DNA from: Photorhabdus caribbeanensis
GTDB lineage: Bacteria; Pseudomonadota; Gammaproteobacteria; Enterobacterales; Enterobacteriaceae
DNA length: 64,000 nucleotides
Direction of reading: 5' to 3'
NCBI RefSeq assembly: GCF_018448885.1
Contig: NZ_RCWB01000001.1
Span: 1-64,000, forward strand
The notes under the pieces were generated by a model that was not told the DNA's origin, did not search any database, and saw nothing but the letters and a program-made list of their open reading frames with translations. How positions within the stretch are numbered: the stretch's first letter is position 1; the number at the start of each line of letters is the position of its first letter. The position numbers and the translations under genes were made by a program. Below, in pieces: positions 35,716 through 44,894 of the stretch.

Positions 35716-36771
35716 TTACGGCTCAGGAGCACGATCTTGCCACTGTTCTAGCCAGCGCAAAACTTCTGCGGTAGCTTGGATAAGATCAGCAGGAATATAT
35801 TGGTCTATCAGGCCATCCTGATAAAGCGCTCGCGCCAGAGGAATGCGTTGTAATACCGGAATACCTTCCTCTTCGGCAATACGTCGAACTTGTAGGGCCT
35901 GAGCATCGGTGAACTTGAGCGTGATAAGGGGTAACGGTGTCTCCCCTTTCTTGTAACGGATACCCACTGCAATGTGAGTTGGGTTGGCGACAATCACTGA
36001 TGAGTTCTTGACGCTAGCACGCATATTGCTTGATTGTAATTCTTGGTGAAATTGACGTCGCTTACTTTTGATCTCTGGGCTGCCTTCACTCTCTTTATAT
36101 TCCCGTTTGATCTCGTCTTTGCTCATTCTAAGCTGTTTAATATGTTGGTAGTGTTCAAAGGCATAATCGGCAATAGAGATCACGATAAGCCCCATACCAC
36201 ATACCGTCATGAGTTGGGTTAACATTGTTCCGAGTACAGGGATAATGCATTGTTCCCCACATTCCGGTAGGTTCAGTAGCGCTTGTAGATTGCCTGCCAA
36301 AGTCACCCAAACCAAGGTACAGAGCAGCCCCACTTTAAGTATCGATTTGATGAATTCCACCAGACTCTTGATAGAGAAGATTCTCTTAGCGCCTTCAACT
36401 GGGTTGATTTTTTTAATATCAGGTTTGATGGAATGTCCACTAAGTAGAAAACCATATTGGGCGAAGTGTGAAGCCAGCGATAGCAAAGCGGAAACGCTTA
36501 GAATTGGCAGGCAGAGGTAGACCAGCTCCTGCATCAGGTTTTCAACCACATGGTTTAAGGCTTGGGGAAAGGGTTTATCTAGCAAATTAGCCGGGATCAG
36601 CATCAGTTTACTCAGATGCTCCAAATAGTATTCAGACATGACCATCATCATGCCGATTAACCCCAAGATTAAGGAGGTTGAGACGACTTCGTTACTTTTG
36701 GTTACTTGGCCTTTTTTCCGGGCATCTCTGAGTTTCTTAGGGGTAGGTTTTTCAGTCTTTTCTCCACTCAT
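35716..36771 (-). CDS. sctU: T3SS export-switch protein SctU (YscU)
   Basis: 351 residues. N-terminal KTEKPTPKKLRDARKKGQV, four transmembrane helices, and the autocleavage motif NPTH at 263-266 (VANPTHIAVGIRY), identical in position to YscU. Self-cleavage between N263 and P264 switches export from needle to translocators. Coupled to sctT by ATGA. Last gene of the sctN-to-sctU operon; its end abuts the lysP remnant. Confidence 0.97.
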   Translation of the reverse strand: MSGEKTEKPTPKKLRDARKKGQVTKSNEVVSTSLILGLIGMMMVMSEYYLEHLSKLMLIPANLLDKPFPQALNHVVENLMQELVYLCLPILSVSALLSLASHFAQYGFLLSGHSIKPDIKKINPVEGAKRIFSIKSLVEFIKSILKVGLLCTLVWVTLAGNLQALLNLPECGEQCIIPVLGTMLTQLMTVCGMGLIVISIADYAFEHYQHIKQLRMSKDEIKREYKESEGSPEIKSKRRQFHQELQSSNMRASVKNSSVIVANPTHIAVGIRYKKGETPLPLITLKFTDAQALQVRRIAEEEGIPVLQRIPLARALYQDGLIDQYIPADLIQATAEVLRWLEQWQDRAPEP

Positions 36772-37556
36772 GGCGCCTCCAGGATAGGGATTAACATGTG
36801 TACTGGGGAGAGAATTAACAGCACCTTATCATAGGCATGGTGCATCAATAACTGGATATAGATAACCAATAACAGGCTGGCAATTGCGCTTTTGATCGGC
36901 ATTGCTAACACGAAAACGTTAAGAGAAGGAGCGAAGCGGCTAATCAGCGCCAGCCCGAACTCGGCCAGAAACATGGCAACTAATAAAGGGGCGGCCATCA
37001 GGGCGCAGAGTTGCAGCAGATAACTGAACTGGCCGTAGAAAAAATGGAGCCACTGGTTGGTAATTTGGGGGAAAAATTGCGTTACCGGCCAACTGTTATA
37101 GCTCTGAAATAGGGCTCCAAGCAGACTAAGAAAAGCGCCGCCGGAGAAAAAAAGTGTGATCAGTGTTTGAGTCAATAACAGACCTGTGGGTGAAGTTTGA
37201 CTGCCCAAGGATGGGTTGAGCACTGACGCCATTGTTGCTCCCCGTTGGTTATCTATAATAAAACCGGTGGCTTCCATCGCCCAAAATGGGATAGAAGCGA
37301 TAAAGCCAATGAGCAAACCAAGCAGGACCTCTTTACCGAGCAACAGCGTCAATTCCAGGCTACCCAATGTGGGCAGTGGGTTGCCAGCTACGGTTGGGTA
37401 AGCATAGAGAGCCAGTGAACAAGCCACGCCGTTGCGGATTAACCCACCACCTAGCATCTGTTTGCTGAGCACAGGGAATATCACAAAGCAGCTCATGATG
37501 CGCGGTAATAGCAGGGTATAAGCCAACATTTGCTGCTGGAGCTCTGGTAAGGTCAT
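36768..37556 (-). CDS. sctT: T3SS export-gate protein SctT (YscT)
   Basis: 262 residues, polytopic membrane protein of the FliR/SpaR family. Shows KEVLLGLLIGFIASIPFWAMEATGFIIDNQRGA and LLLTQTLITLFFSGG. Part of the SctRST export-gate helix assembly in the inner membrane. ATGA overlaps with sctS and sctU. Confidence 0.95.
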   Translation of the reverse strand: MTLPELQQQMLAYTLLLPRIMSCFVIFPVLSKQMLGGGLIRNGVACSLALYAYPTVAGNPLPTLGSLELTLLLGKEVLLGLLIGFIASIPFWAMEATGFIIDNQRGATMASVLNPSLGSQTSPTGLLLTQTLITLFFSGGAFLSLLGALFQSYNSWPVTQFFPQITNQWLHFFYGQFSYLLQLCALMAAPLLVAMFLAEFGLALISRFAPSLNVFVLAMPIKSAIASLLLVIYIQLLMHHAYDKVLLILSPVHMLIPILEAP

Positions 37557-37819
37557 TTGATCAGCGGCACCTTAAGAAAAGTCATGTTGGCAAAGCTATA
37601 GAGTTCGTTGCCAAGCCAGGTAGCTGTAGCGAACAGGGTGATGATGACCGCAACTAATTTAATAACAAAACCTAGCGTTTGTTCTTGTATTTGGGTGAGC
37701 GCTTGGATTAGCGAAACCAATGTTCCCACGGCCGCAGCCATGAGTACCGGTGGCAGGGAAAGGATTAACACTAGCCAGAGCGATTGGCTGGTGAAATGCA
37801 AAATATCAGCATTACTCAT
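37553..37819 (-). CDS. sctS: T3SS export-gate protein SctS (YscS)
   Basis: 88 residues, two transmembrane helices (LWLVLILSLPPVLMAAAVGTLVSLIQALTQIQEQ...), the family's conserved QALTQIQEQTL loop included. Component of the SctRST gate. Located between sctR and sctT. Confidence 0.95.
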   Translation of the reverse strand: MSNADILHFTSQSLWLVLILSLPPVLMAAAVGTLVSLIQALTQIQEQTLGFVIKLVAVIITLFATATWLGNELYSFANMTFLKVPLIK

Positions 37820-37821
37820 AT

Positions 37822-38475
37822 TTAATCTCCGTAACTGATAACAAGGCCGTGGGTCAGGCGCGTCCAGCCATCAAGCAGAACAAATAACAGTAACTTGAAA
37901 GGAAGAGAGATAGTCATTGGAGAGACCATCATCATTCCCATTGCGAGCAGAATGTTAGAAATAATGAGATCGATTGCAATAAACGGCAGATAAAGCAGAA
38001 ACCCAATTTCAAAAGCTCGGGTTAATTCACTGACTGTAAAGGCAGGCAACAGTATCAACAGGCTGTCTGGTTCTAGCCGATCCGCATACTGGCTCGGCCA
38101 GATTTGTCGGGTACTGTCGATAAAGAAAGTGCGCTCACTGGGCTTAATATGTTGTTTGAGAAAATTCCGGTAAGGTGTCAGGCCCTCTTCCACAAATTTC
38201 TCTACTGATTGTGCATTGCTGAATGAAACTTCATTTTGACGCAGGTAATCTTGTGTGGCGAAACCCACCGGAGCCATCACATAAATAGTGAGGATAATCG
38301 CCAATCCGTACATAGCCATGTTAGGTGGGATCTGCTGTACGCCCAACGCGTTACGCAGTAAGGAAAATACCACGGATAGTTTGAGAAAAGAGGTTGCCAT
38401 CACCGCAATAAAGGGCAGCAGTGCCAGCAAAGCCAGACCGATGATGAGATCCAATTCATTCGGTAACTGGATCAT
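37822..38475 (-). CDS. sctR: T3SS export-gate protein SctR (YscR)
   Basis: 217 residues, FliP family. Conserved FLKLSVVFSLLRNALGVQQIPPNMA, LLPAFTVSELTRAFEIGFLLYLPF, DLIISNILLAMGMMMVSPM, LPFKLLLFVLLDGW. Five SctR subunits form the core of the export gate. Starts ATGA-coupled to sctQ. Confidence 0.97.
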   Translation of the reverse strand: MIQLPNELDLIIGLALLALLPFIAVMATSFLKLSVVFSLLRNALGVQQIPPNMAMYGLAIILTIYVMAPVGFATQDYLRQNEVSFSNAQSVEKFVEEGLTPYRNFLKQHIKPSERTFFIDSTRQIWPSQYADRLEPDSLLILLPAFTVSELTRAFEIGFLLYLPFIAIDLIISNILLAMGMMMVSPMTISLPFKLLLFVLLDGWTRLTHGLVISYGD

Positions 38476-39401
38476 GATTGTTTCTCCACGGAGAGATGTT
38501 CGACTCTTACTCCCAGACGCCCCTCAATATCGACCAACCGTCCTGAACCCAGGCATTTCTGATTGACAAGAATACGTACTACACCGTCTGAGGGAACGCC
38601 AAGATCGAGTAATGAACCAGATTGCAGACTGGTGAGTGTCTGTAGATCCAGTGTCTGACGGCCTACTTCGAAACTGACATGAACTTCCAGGTCGTTTAAG
38701 TCTGTTACCGGCAGAGTGTTGTCAGAATTGTCAGGAGAGAGGGGGTGCATAGTGATTAACTCCAGTTTATGGTCATGGGATTTAAAGTAGGCCCAAGGGC
38801 GTCCTTCCAGATATGCTAACAAAGGGGCATCTGGTTGTTGCTGTGGGGGTAGTAGTAGCACATCTCCTGATTCCAGGGTGCGAAATGCGTCTAAAGTTAG
38901 GGTTATTGCCCCCCATTGCAGAGAAAGCCGTAATGGAATAGACAGGCGCTCGTCAGGTTGACGTTCTGGCAATATAGCAATTAAGGGGGATGGCTCTGAT
39001 AACCAGAGCGGCAATGTGGCTCCCGGCCGTTCAAGGAGTAGTCGCAAGCAAGCTGACAAGGGGCGTTCTGATGTGGTACGCAGTGCTGACCACGATAGAG
39101 TGGGAAGCACGCTGCTCTGATATTCCAGCAATGCTAACAGCAGATCTTGAGGGAGCGAGTTGAGATCCGCTTGTTGTAGATCAGGAGCGAGCCACAACGC
39201 TAGCTCGGCTGCATGGCAGTAAAAGGAAAAAGTTTGCCCTTGCCAATGGGCGATCAGTATCCTGTCCAACGTTTGGGGAGGGGGAGCCACATCCAGGGAG
39301 AGATGGCTATTATCCCAACTAAATTGTTGCTGGTGGCGACTTAGGGTCTGATGCAGCGTTAATTCTTCCGATGAAACTTTGGATAAGGTCAGGCTATTCA
39401 T
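38472..39401 (-). CDS. sctQ: T3SS sorting-platform protein SctQ (YscQ)
   Basis: 309 residues from the ATG at 39401, which overlaps the sctP stop as ATGA; an upstream in-frame ATG (39416) is less likely. The C-terminal surface-presentation (SpoA) domain is clear: LEVHVSFEVGRQTLDLQTLTSLQ, LGVPSDGVVRILVN, GSGRLVDIEGRLGVRV. In Yersinia an internal start also makes a short SctQ-C; a methionine or GTG near the SpoA domain could do the same here but I cannot confirm it. Confidence 0.95.
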   Translation of the reverse strand: MNSLTLSKVSSEELTLHQTLSRHQQQFSWDNSHLSLDVAPPPQTLDRILIAHWQGQTFSFYCHAAELALWLAPDLQQADLNSLPQDLLLALLEYQSSVLPTLSWSALRTTSERPLSACLRLLLERPGATLPLWLSEPSPLIAILPERQPDERLSIPLRLSLQWGAITLTLDAFRTLESGDVLLLPPQQQPDAPLLAYLEGRPWAYFKSHDHKLELITMHPLSPDNSDNTLPVTDLNDLEVHVSFEVGRQTLDLQTLTSLQSGSLLDLGVPSDGVVRILVNQKCLGSGRLVDIEGRLGVRVEHLSVEKQS

Positions 39402-40588
39402 GCATCTTTTTTCCATTCTTCGTATACGCTGCGACGTTGACGCGAGCCGTGTTCACTATCCGTTTGAGACGGAAGGGAGAGTTCGACAGTTTGTGTTGGA
39501 TAGAGAAGTTGTAAACGCTCAATCAGTTCAAAGCGTGCTTGTTTCAGCAGTTGTTGAGCTGCGGGATTCGCTAAAATCTCTATTTGAAGTGTGCCATGCT
39601 CATTGGTGAGTTGGATCTCAAGCGCCCCCAGACTAGGGAGCGTTAGGTGTAATGTTGCCGGACGCGGCTGTTGGGTTAGCTCAATACTGATCTCTACACT
39701 CAGTTTGTCGATCAACGCCTCCAAGAGGGGAGATATGGTTGAAGTTGCTTGCATCGTGGCAAGAATACGCTCCCCTGGCAGGAGTTGTGCTTGTGGGAAA
39801 AAAGGTACTTTCCCGTCTGATCCGCCAGAGTAAGAGGATTGCGAGTCAGACTCTTTTGGCTTTGATATCAACAAATGGTCATTCTCGGTTTCAGCGAGTG
39901 TTTTTCTTTCCGCTATGTTGATTTCGTCGGCATGGCGGGCAGGTATAGGTAAAGTCGAGTCTGTCTGTTGGTGAGGAGGAGTACCGCGTTGTGTGTCTGG
40001 CTGAGATGGGGATCGGCCAGGTGTTGTTTGCATCACTGCCTGATATGTCAGTTCATCGTTTGCATCTTGCTGAACAGGCGTCATTGTTGTGTCAGGATTA
40101 GTTGTGCCAGGATGAGAAGTCACAGTGATATCAACCGGTTTTAGGCCAGAATCAGACAAGGTATTTGGGTTTGGCTGAGGTATTGGGGCTTCGAGGGTTG
40201 GCAGAGACTCCTTCATCTCGCGAGCGATCTCACTAAGGTGATGACCAGAGGCCGATAAGCTTTTTTTCTGATTTTGAGGCAGCGCAGGCATGTCATGACC
40301 TGACAATAGTAAGGCTTGCTTGCGCGGATCATCAATGGCCGGTTGGAGAGAGTCAAATAGTGGATGCTCCTCATCTGAGTCATGTGTAGCATGCGGATCT
40401 GCGGTTTTACTATTTGTCGTCGTGTTAGTTAACGGTTGTTCCGTCCGCCGTGTGGTTAACTGGCGCGTGTTAGCGGCATGAGAGGTGATAGCTTGCTCGA
40501 AACGGCGTTGCAAATCTGCGTCTGCCTCTGCGGGAGACGACGTTGGGAGGGAGGAGACACCTTTGCCGATAGCTGTCAGTGGGTTCAT
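39398..40588 (-). CDS. sctP: T3SS needle-length regulator SctP (YscP)
   Basis: 396 residues. A long, Pro/Thr/Ser/Gln-rich, repeat-poor region (about 40-240) acts as a molecular ruler, followed by a folded substrate-specificity-switch domain at the C-terminus (LTLPSLGALEIQLTNEHGTLQIEILANPAAQQLL). Preceded by AGAAGAG. Position sctO-sctP-sctQ is canonical. The disordered part is poorly conserved, so its exact length cannot be compared. Confidence 0.92.
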   Translation of the reverse strand: MNPLTAIGKGVSSLPTSSPAEADADLQRRFEQAITSHAANTRQLTTRRTEQPLTNTTTNSKTADPHATHDSDEEHPLFDSLQPAIDDPRKQALLLSGHDMPALPQNQKKSLSASGHHLSEIAREMKESLPTLEAPIPQPNPNTLSDSGLKPVDITVTSHPGTTNPDTTMTPVQQDANDELTYQAVMQTTPGRSPSQPDTQRGTPPHQQTDSTLPIPARHADEINIAERKTLAETENDHLLISKPKESDSQSSYSGGSDGKVPFFPQAQLLPGERILATMQATSTISPLLEALIDKLSVEISIELTQQPRPATLHLTLPSLGALEIQLTNEHGTLQIEILANPAAQQLLKQARFELIERLQLLYPTQTVELSLPSQTDSEHGSRQRRSVYEEWKKDA

Positions 40589-40599
40589 ACTCTTCTGTT

Positions 40600-41061
40600 T
40601 TACACTCTTTCCTGGCGATGGAACTCTTCTTGTTCCAGCTCTTCCTGGTATTCACCTTGGGCACGGATCGCCTCTTGTTGCTGACGACCCAATTCATTAA
40701 ATTTTTCTTGCTGTTGGCGTGCGTGGTGCAGTACACGTTGACACTCTTGTAATTGACGCAGTTCCTGCTCCACTTTTTCTTTCATTTCAGCCAGTTGCTT
40801 TTCCAGTTGCGCTTCATTTTCGCGTAACAGGGCAACTTGTTGTTGCCAACGTTCAAGACCTTTACGGTCAATAGGTTGGCCCTGACACAGTGCAAAAAGC
40901 CGTTGTTCTTCTTCTATTCGCCATTGACAGTAATCTTGCAAGGTTTGCAAAGCCTGTTGATGGTTTTGACGGGCCGTTTGCAGTTTCGCTTGTTGCTGGG
41001 AAAAGTGTTTTTCAGCGCGTTCGACTCGTAAGGCTTTTATGCGTTGTAAACGGCTAATCAT
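40600..41061 (-). CDS. sctO: T3SS ATPase-associated coiled-coil protein SctO (YscO)
   Basis: 153 residues, almost entirely a long antiparallel coiled coil rich in Q, E, R and L (LQRIKALRVERAEKHFSQQQ..., EAQLEKQLAEMKEKVEQELRQLQ). FliJ-like central stalk of the SctN hexamer. Its ATG overlaps the sctN stop by one base (TAATG). Confidence 0.93.
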   Translation of the reverse strand: MISRLQRIKALRVERAEKHFSQQQAKLQTARQNHQQALQTLQDYCQWRIEEEQRLFALCQGQPIDRKGLERWQQQVALLRENEAQLEKQLAEMKEKVEQELRQLQECQRVLHHARQQQEKFNELGRQQQEAIRAQGEYQEELEQEEFHRQERV

Positions 41062-42383
41062 TATTTTGTTATCTGTTGTAATAGCGCTAAAGTTTGGGAT
41101 AAATCGCTTGGCTCATGGGTGCCTTGGCGTAACCAATTACGTATTGCTTCAATGCGAGCAATGGCATTGTCAGCAACGGGATCTTGCCCCTTTTGGTACT
41201 CTCCAATCTGCAACAAAAGCTCAACCTCTTCATATTTAGCTAACCAATTGCGCAACAGACCAGCTTGAGCCTGATGTTCAGGGGTGATGATTTGATTCAT
41301 CACCCTGCTAGCGGAACGTAACACATCGATAGCTGGATAATGATTAGCTGCGGCCAGCTTGCGTGACAAAATAATGTGACCATCAAGGATAGAGCGGGTC
41401 TCATCTGCCACGGGTTCTGTCATGTCATCGCCTTCCACCAATACGGTATAAAGGGCGGTAATCGAACCTTTGTCCGATTGACCGGCACGTTCCATTAATC
41501 GTGGCAAAGCAGCGAACACTGACGGGGGATAACCTCGTCGGGTTGGCGGTTCGCCAGCCGCTAAACCTATTTCTCGTTGTGCACGGGCGAAACGGGTGAC
41601 AGAATCCATCAATAGAAGTACACGTTTGCCTTGGTCGCGAAAATATTCAGCGATTGATGTGGCGACAAACCCTGCTTTAGCTCGCTCCATTGCCGGACGA
41701 TCTGAGGTCGCGACCACCAGCACTGAGCGTTTTAGTCCCTCTTCACCGAGATCTGATTCAATAAATTCCCGCACTTCACGGCCACGTTCACCGATGAGCG
41801 CCAGCACGGTAACATCAACTTCGGCGCTACGAATCAACGTAGATAGCAGTGTACTTTTTCCGCCGCCAGCCGCGGCAAAAATCCCCATACGTTGGCCTTC
41901 ACCGCAAGTGAGTAGGCCGTCAATAGCACGCACGCCGAGTGAAAGCGGGTGTTCAATCCGTTTACGACTCATGGGAGCCGGGGCATCCCGGTAAACTGGA
42001 TACCAGGCTTGCGGTTCTGGCAATTGGCCGCCGGAAAACGGATTACCTAGCCCATCAAGGACTTGTCCTAACAGGTAATCGCCTACGCCAACTTGGTGCA
42101 TGGCTCCGGTTGGACTCACTTCGGTATTTGAAGAGATACCAAACATCTCACCAAGTGGAGTCAACAAGGCTTGGTGTTGTTGGAATCCAATCACCTCCGC
42201 TAAAAGCGACAGCGTGTTGTCAGGATTGCGTAAGTGACAAAGTTCACCTATCCGTACACCAGGAATAACGGCTTTAAGTAGTGTACCTGTGACCTGTGTA
42301 ACCCTGCCGCGAATCTGAATTAGCCGGCATTCATTAATGGCGTGGCGCATTTGGCCGGGAATATGGTCAAGGGAAAGCTTCAT
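41061..42383 (-). CDS. sctN: T3SS ATPase SctN (YscN)
   Basis: 440 residues. F1-beta-like ATPase: Walker A AAAGGGKS at about 170-177, [12 protein letters not shown], Walker [18 protein letters not shown], and [17 protein letters not shown]. Unfolds and strips substrates from chaperones at the export gate. First gene of the sctN-O-P-Q-R-S-T-U operon; its ExsA-type promoter is at 42412-42463. Confidence 0.98.
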   Translation of the reverse strand: MKLSLDHIPGQMRHAINECRLIQIRGRVTQVTGTLLKAVIPGVRIGELCHLRNPDNTLSLLAEVIGFQQHQALLTPLGEMFGISSNTEVSPTGAMHQVGVGDYLLGQVLDGLGNPFSGGQLPEPQAWYPVYRDAPAPMSRKRIEHPLSLGVRAIDGLLTCGEGQRMGIFAAAGGGKSTLLSTLIRSAEVDVTVLALIGERGREVREFIESDLGEEGLKRSVLVVATSDRPAMERAKAGFVATSIAEYFRDQGKRVLLLMDSVTRFARAQREIGLAAGEPPTRRGYPPSVFAALPRLMERAGQSDKGSITALYTVLVEGDDMTEPVADETRSILDGHIILSRKLAAANHYPAIDVLRSASRVMNQIITPEHQAQAGLLRNWLAKYEEVELLLQIGEYQKGQDPVADNAIARIEAIRNWLRQGTHEPSDLSQTLALLQQITK

Positions 42384-42411
42384 GATCGTTTATATAACCT
42401 CTGCTGCAAAT

Positions 42412-42463
42412 ACTATAAAGAAGGGAGAGGGGGGAGGGATTGCAACCTGAGTCGGGAGTTTTT
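42412..42463 (-). promoter_or_regulatory. ExsA-type promoter of the sctN-sctU operon
   Basis: Minus strand box 42439-42463: AAAAA, then CGAC (GnC) and TTGCAA (TGnnA), agreeing with the consensus at nearly every position. 22 bp later is a -10 TATAGT (42412-42417). Leader of about 20 nt before sctN. Confidence 0.9.
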
Positions 42464-42604
42464 AGAAAATAGTTGGAGTTTGTCTGGATGTTCTCTGCTT
42501 TATCGGTGAGGTTTCCTATTCTTTGTTCACGGCGTATTGATCATGTTTGATGCGCCTTACACCAGATCAATGGGGCTGTGCCTTGGGTTACGACGGATTT
42601 TGCT

Positions 42605-42655
42605 AAAAATTCACGACTGATTTTGGCATAGGCTCTGGGACGGTATCTTTATAAT
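42605..42655 (+). promoter_or_regulatory. ExsA-type promoter of the sctW-sctV operon
   Basis: Box 42605-42629: AAAAA, ACGAC (GnC) and TTGGCA (TGnnA), then 21 bp to a perfect -10 TATAAT (42650-42655). Back to back with the sctN promoter in the 308-bp divergent region, so one intergenic space fires both halves of the apparatus. Confidence 0.9.
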
Positions 42656-42691
42656 TTGTTCATTATTAACTCTGATATGACAAGGTAGACT

Positions 42692-43564
42692 ATGGATATT
42701 ATCCAGAATCATCTTCATTCGATAACTTTATCAGAACCGGGTACCGGGGGGACCGCACAACAGGAGCAGGCCAAGGTTGGTCAATTTCAGGGAGAGAAAG
42801 TGGTGCTGGTATCGGCATCCCAATCTTTTGCTGATGCGGCTGAAGAGCTGACCTTCGCATTTTCGGAGCGCAAAGATATGCCGCTCTCCAAGCGTAAAGT
42901 TAGCGATGGGCATGCCAGGGTGCGAGAAATTGAGGCGCTGGTGGGTGAATATTTGCAGAAGGTGCCGGATTTGGAGCGTCAACAAAAGGTCAAGGCATTA
43001 ATCTCTCACTTAAATAGCGCTCAACTGACGAATATTGCTCAGTTGCAGGCTTATCTGGAAAGTTTCTCTGGCGAAGTGAGTGAGCAATTTTATGCGCTGA
43101 GTCAGGCCCGTGATGCGCTGGCTGGCAGGCCAGAGGCACATGCCATATTGACATTGATTGACCAGGAGTTGTCACGTTTAGCGCAAGAGCAAGGGATTGC
43201 TATCGAGTTGGGAGCCCGCATTACACCTGATGCCACGACAGCCGCGAGAAATGGGGTCGGCAACTTGCAAGCATTGCGCAACATCTATCGTGATGCCGTG
43301 ATGGATTATCAAGGGTTGTCGGCTGCCTGGCGGGATATTCAATCCAATTTCAAGAGTAGTTCCCTGATGGAAGTCACCGGATTCATCATGAAAGCCTTGA
43401 GCGCTGATCTGGACAGCCAACAGCGGCAACTTGATCCGATTAAGTTGGAACGTGTAATGAGCGACATGCATAAACTCCGTTTGCTTAACAGTTTGTCAGT
43501 TCAGGTTGAGCAGTTATGGAAAAGCGTGATAGAGGGGGAAAGTCATGGCATACGGGCCTTCTGA
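42692..43564 (+). CDS. sctW: T3SS gatekeeper SctW (YopN)
   Basis: 290 residues, HrpJ/YopN domain: FADAAEELTFAFSERKDMPLSKRKVSD, VREIEALVGEYLQKVPDLE, LTNIAQLQAYLESFSG. Blocks effector export until host contact, together with TyeA, SycN and YscB, all encoded in this island. Its end overlaps the start of tyeA by 20 bp. Confidence 0.95.
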   Translation: MDIIQNHLHSITLSEPGTGGTAQQEQAKVGQFQGEKVVLVSASQSFADAAEELTFAFSERKDMPLSKRKVSDGHARVREIEALVGEYLQKVPDLERQQKVKALISHLNSAQLTNIAQLQAYLESFSGEVSEQFYALSQARDALAGRPEAHAILTLIDQELSRLAQEQGIAIELGARITPDATTAARNGVGNLQALRNIYRDAVMDYQGLSAAWRDIQSNFKSSSLMEVTGFIMKALSADLDSQQRQLDPIKLERVMSDMHKLRLLNSLSVQVEQLWKSVIEGESHGIRAF

Positions 43565-43832
43565 CCTTATGGGGGATGTCGTTTCTCTGGTTGAGAAACG
43601 TTGGGCCAATGTGCGGGATATTGAAATGCTCGGTCATGCTTTGGGATTGCAGGATAGCCAAACTCAAATTCATTTCTACCGCGAATTGAAGCGATTGATT
43701 CGCTTGATTCCGGTGGAAGTGTTCAGTGATGAAGAACAGCGCCAAAATTTGCTTAATGCTTGTCAACTGGCGCTGGATACAGCAATTGAGAAAGAAGAAG
43801 ACGAATTGTGGTCGGGAGAGGGAACATCATGA
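43545..43832 (+). CDS. tyeA: TyeA, SctW partner
   Basis: 95 residues, matching TyeA/Pcr1: DLMGDVVSLVEKRWANVRDIEMLGHALGL, HFYRELKRLIRLIPVEVFSDEEQRQNLL. Binds the C-terminus of YopN to form the export plug. It overlaps the end of sctW in another frame, an arrangement that in Yersinia allows a frameshifted YopN-TyeA fusion. Confidence 0.95.
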   Translation: MAYGPSDLMGDVVSLVEKRWANVRDIEMLGHALGLQDSQTQIHFYRELKRLIRLIPVEVFSDEEQRQNLLNACQLALDTAIEKEEDELWSGEGTS

Positions 43833-44200
43833 ACTGGATAGAGCCACAGTTACTCCAGTTTTGTCAGGATTTGGGTATGGAGATGTCTGATGTTTCTAGC
43901 CCCTTGATCCAAATCGATTTTGAGTATTCTGGTACGTTACAAATTGAGCGCTATGGCGGCGCATTAACACTTTGGCTGGCCCGCGAAATTCCTTGGCATC
44001 AGGGAAAAGAGGTCATGGTTAAGGCGATGTTGCTCACTTTCAGTGGTCAGGGGCCTGAATTGCCTTTGCGTTGTGGCTGGTTGGGGGAAGATCGCCTGTT
44101 ATTGTTTGTGACACTGGATGAACGAGAGATAACCTTGCCCTTGCTGCATCAGGCATTTCGCTCTTTGTTAAGAGTACAGCGAGAGGTGCTCGCTTCGTGA
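43829..44200 (+). CDS. sycN: SycN chaperone
   Basis: 123 residues from the ATG at 43829, ATGA-coupled to tyeA. Matches SycN: MNWIEPQLLQFCQDLGM, SGTLQIERYGGALTLWLAREI, LRCGWLGEDRLLLFV, LTLPLLHQAF. Heterodimer partner of YscB for SctW secretion. Confidence 0.94.
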   Translation: MNWIEPQLLQFCQDLGMEMSDVSSPLIQIDFEYSGTLQIERYGGALTLWLAREIPWHQGKEVMVKAMLLTFSGQGPELPLRCGWLGEDRLLLFVTLDEREITLPLLHQAFRSLLRVQREVLAS

Positions 44201-44562
44201 GCAAAATCGCTGCCGCCCATATAGGAATTGAACAACTAACGGCGATCAGTCGGGAAGAGATAGGGGTTAGTTTACCTGATCGCTACGCATTATTGCCCGA
44301 TGGTCAATCCGTTGAGACTCACTCTGCACGTCTTTATCCCGCTAACAAGGCTGATCAGGCTTTGTTGGCTTTCGCTTGCCCGCAAGATGGGTTTCACTCT
44401 CTGTTGCGTCCACATGATTTTCGTCAGGCGGTTAGTAGTCTGCGTACAATTTTGCAACAAGATAATGACGTCAGGGTACAGCATGCTGTCTCCCTGTTGG
44501 AAAAAATGAATCAAGATGAACAGTTGTTGCAGATGGCTCTGCACCTGTTGCACAAGGTATGA
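44197..44562 (+). CDS. yscX: T3SS export apparatus protein YscX
   Basis: 121 residues. Starts at GTG 44197, overlapping the sycN stop as GTGA; no later ATG would preserve the conserved start (SKIAAAHIGIEQLTAIS, as in YscX). PDRYALLPDGQSVE and the C-terminal [12 protein letters not shown] are family-typical. Found only in Ysc/Psc-type systems; works with YscY and binds SctV. Confidence 0.94.
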   Translation: MSKIAAAHIGIEQLTAISREEIGVSLPDRYALLPDGQSVETHSARLYPANKADQALLAFACPQDGFHSLLRPHDFRQAVSSLRTILQQDNDVRVQHAVSLLEKMNQDEQLLQMALHLLHKV

Positions 44563-44894
44563 CCATGACTCTCAGTGTTAAACAGCAGAGCGCCCTGTTG
44601 CTGCTCGGCTGGCTCCAACTTCAATACGGTCATCCTGACCGAGCGCGTATTTTATTAGATGCATTACTGGCTTTGCATCCTGAACATCAGGAAGGGCGCC
44701 GCGCCTTGGTGGTTTCATTACTTAAACTGCAAGAGGGGAGCATGGCAAAAGAGCATTGCGCCCTCTTACAAGAGCAGGGTGAACAAAGCGCTGCCCTCTG
44801 GCTTTGTGTGAGCCGCGCTTGTCAACAGGAAGGGAATCTGGAAGAAGCACGCAGTGCTTATCAGCGTTATCTTGCTCAAGGGGCCCTATTATGA
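44559..44894 (+). CDS. yscY: YscX chaperone YscY
   Basis: 111 residues, TPR-like ([48 protein letters not shown]). Binds YscX and escorts it to SctV. Start ATGA-coupled to yscX; end ATGA-coupled to sctV. Confidence 0.93.
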   Translation: MTMTLSVKQQSALLLLGWLQLQYGHPDRARILLDALLALHPEHQEGRRALVVSLLKLQEGSMAKEHCALLQEQGEQSAALWLCVSRACQQEGNLEEARSAYQRYLAQGALL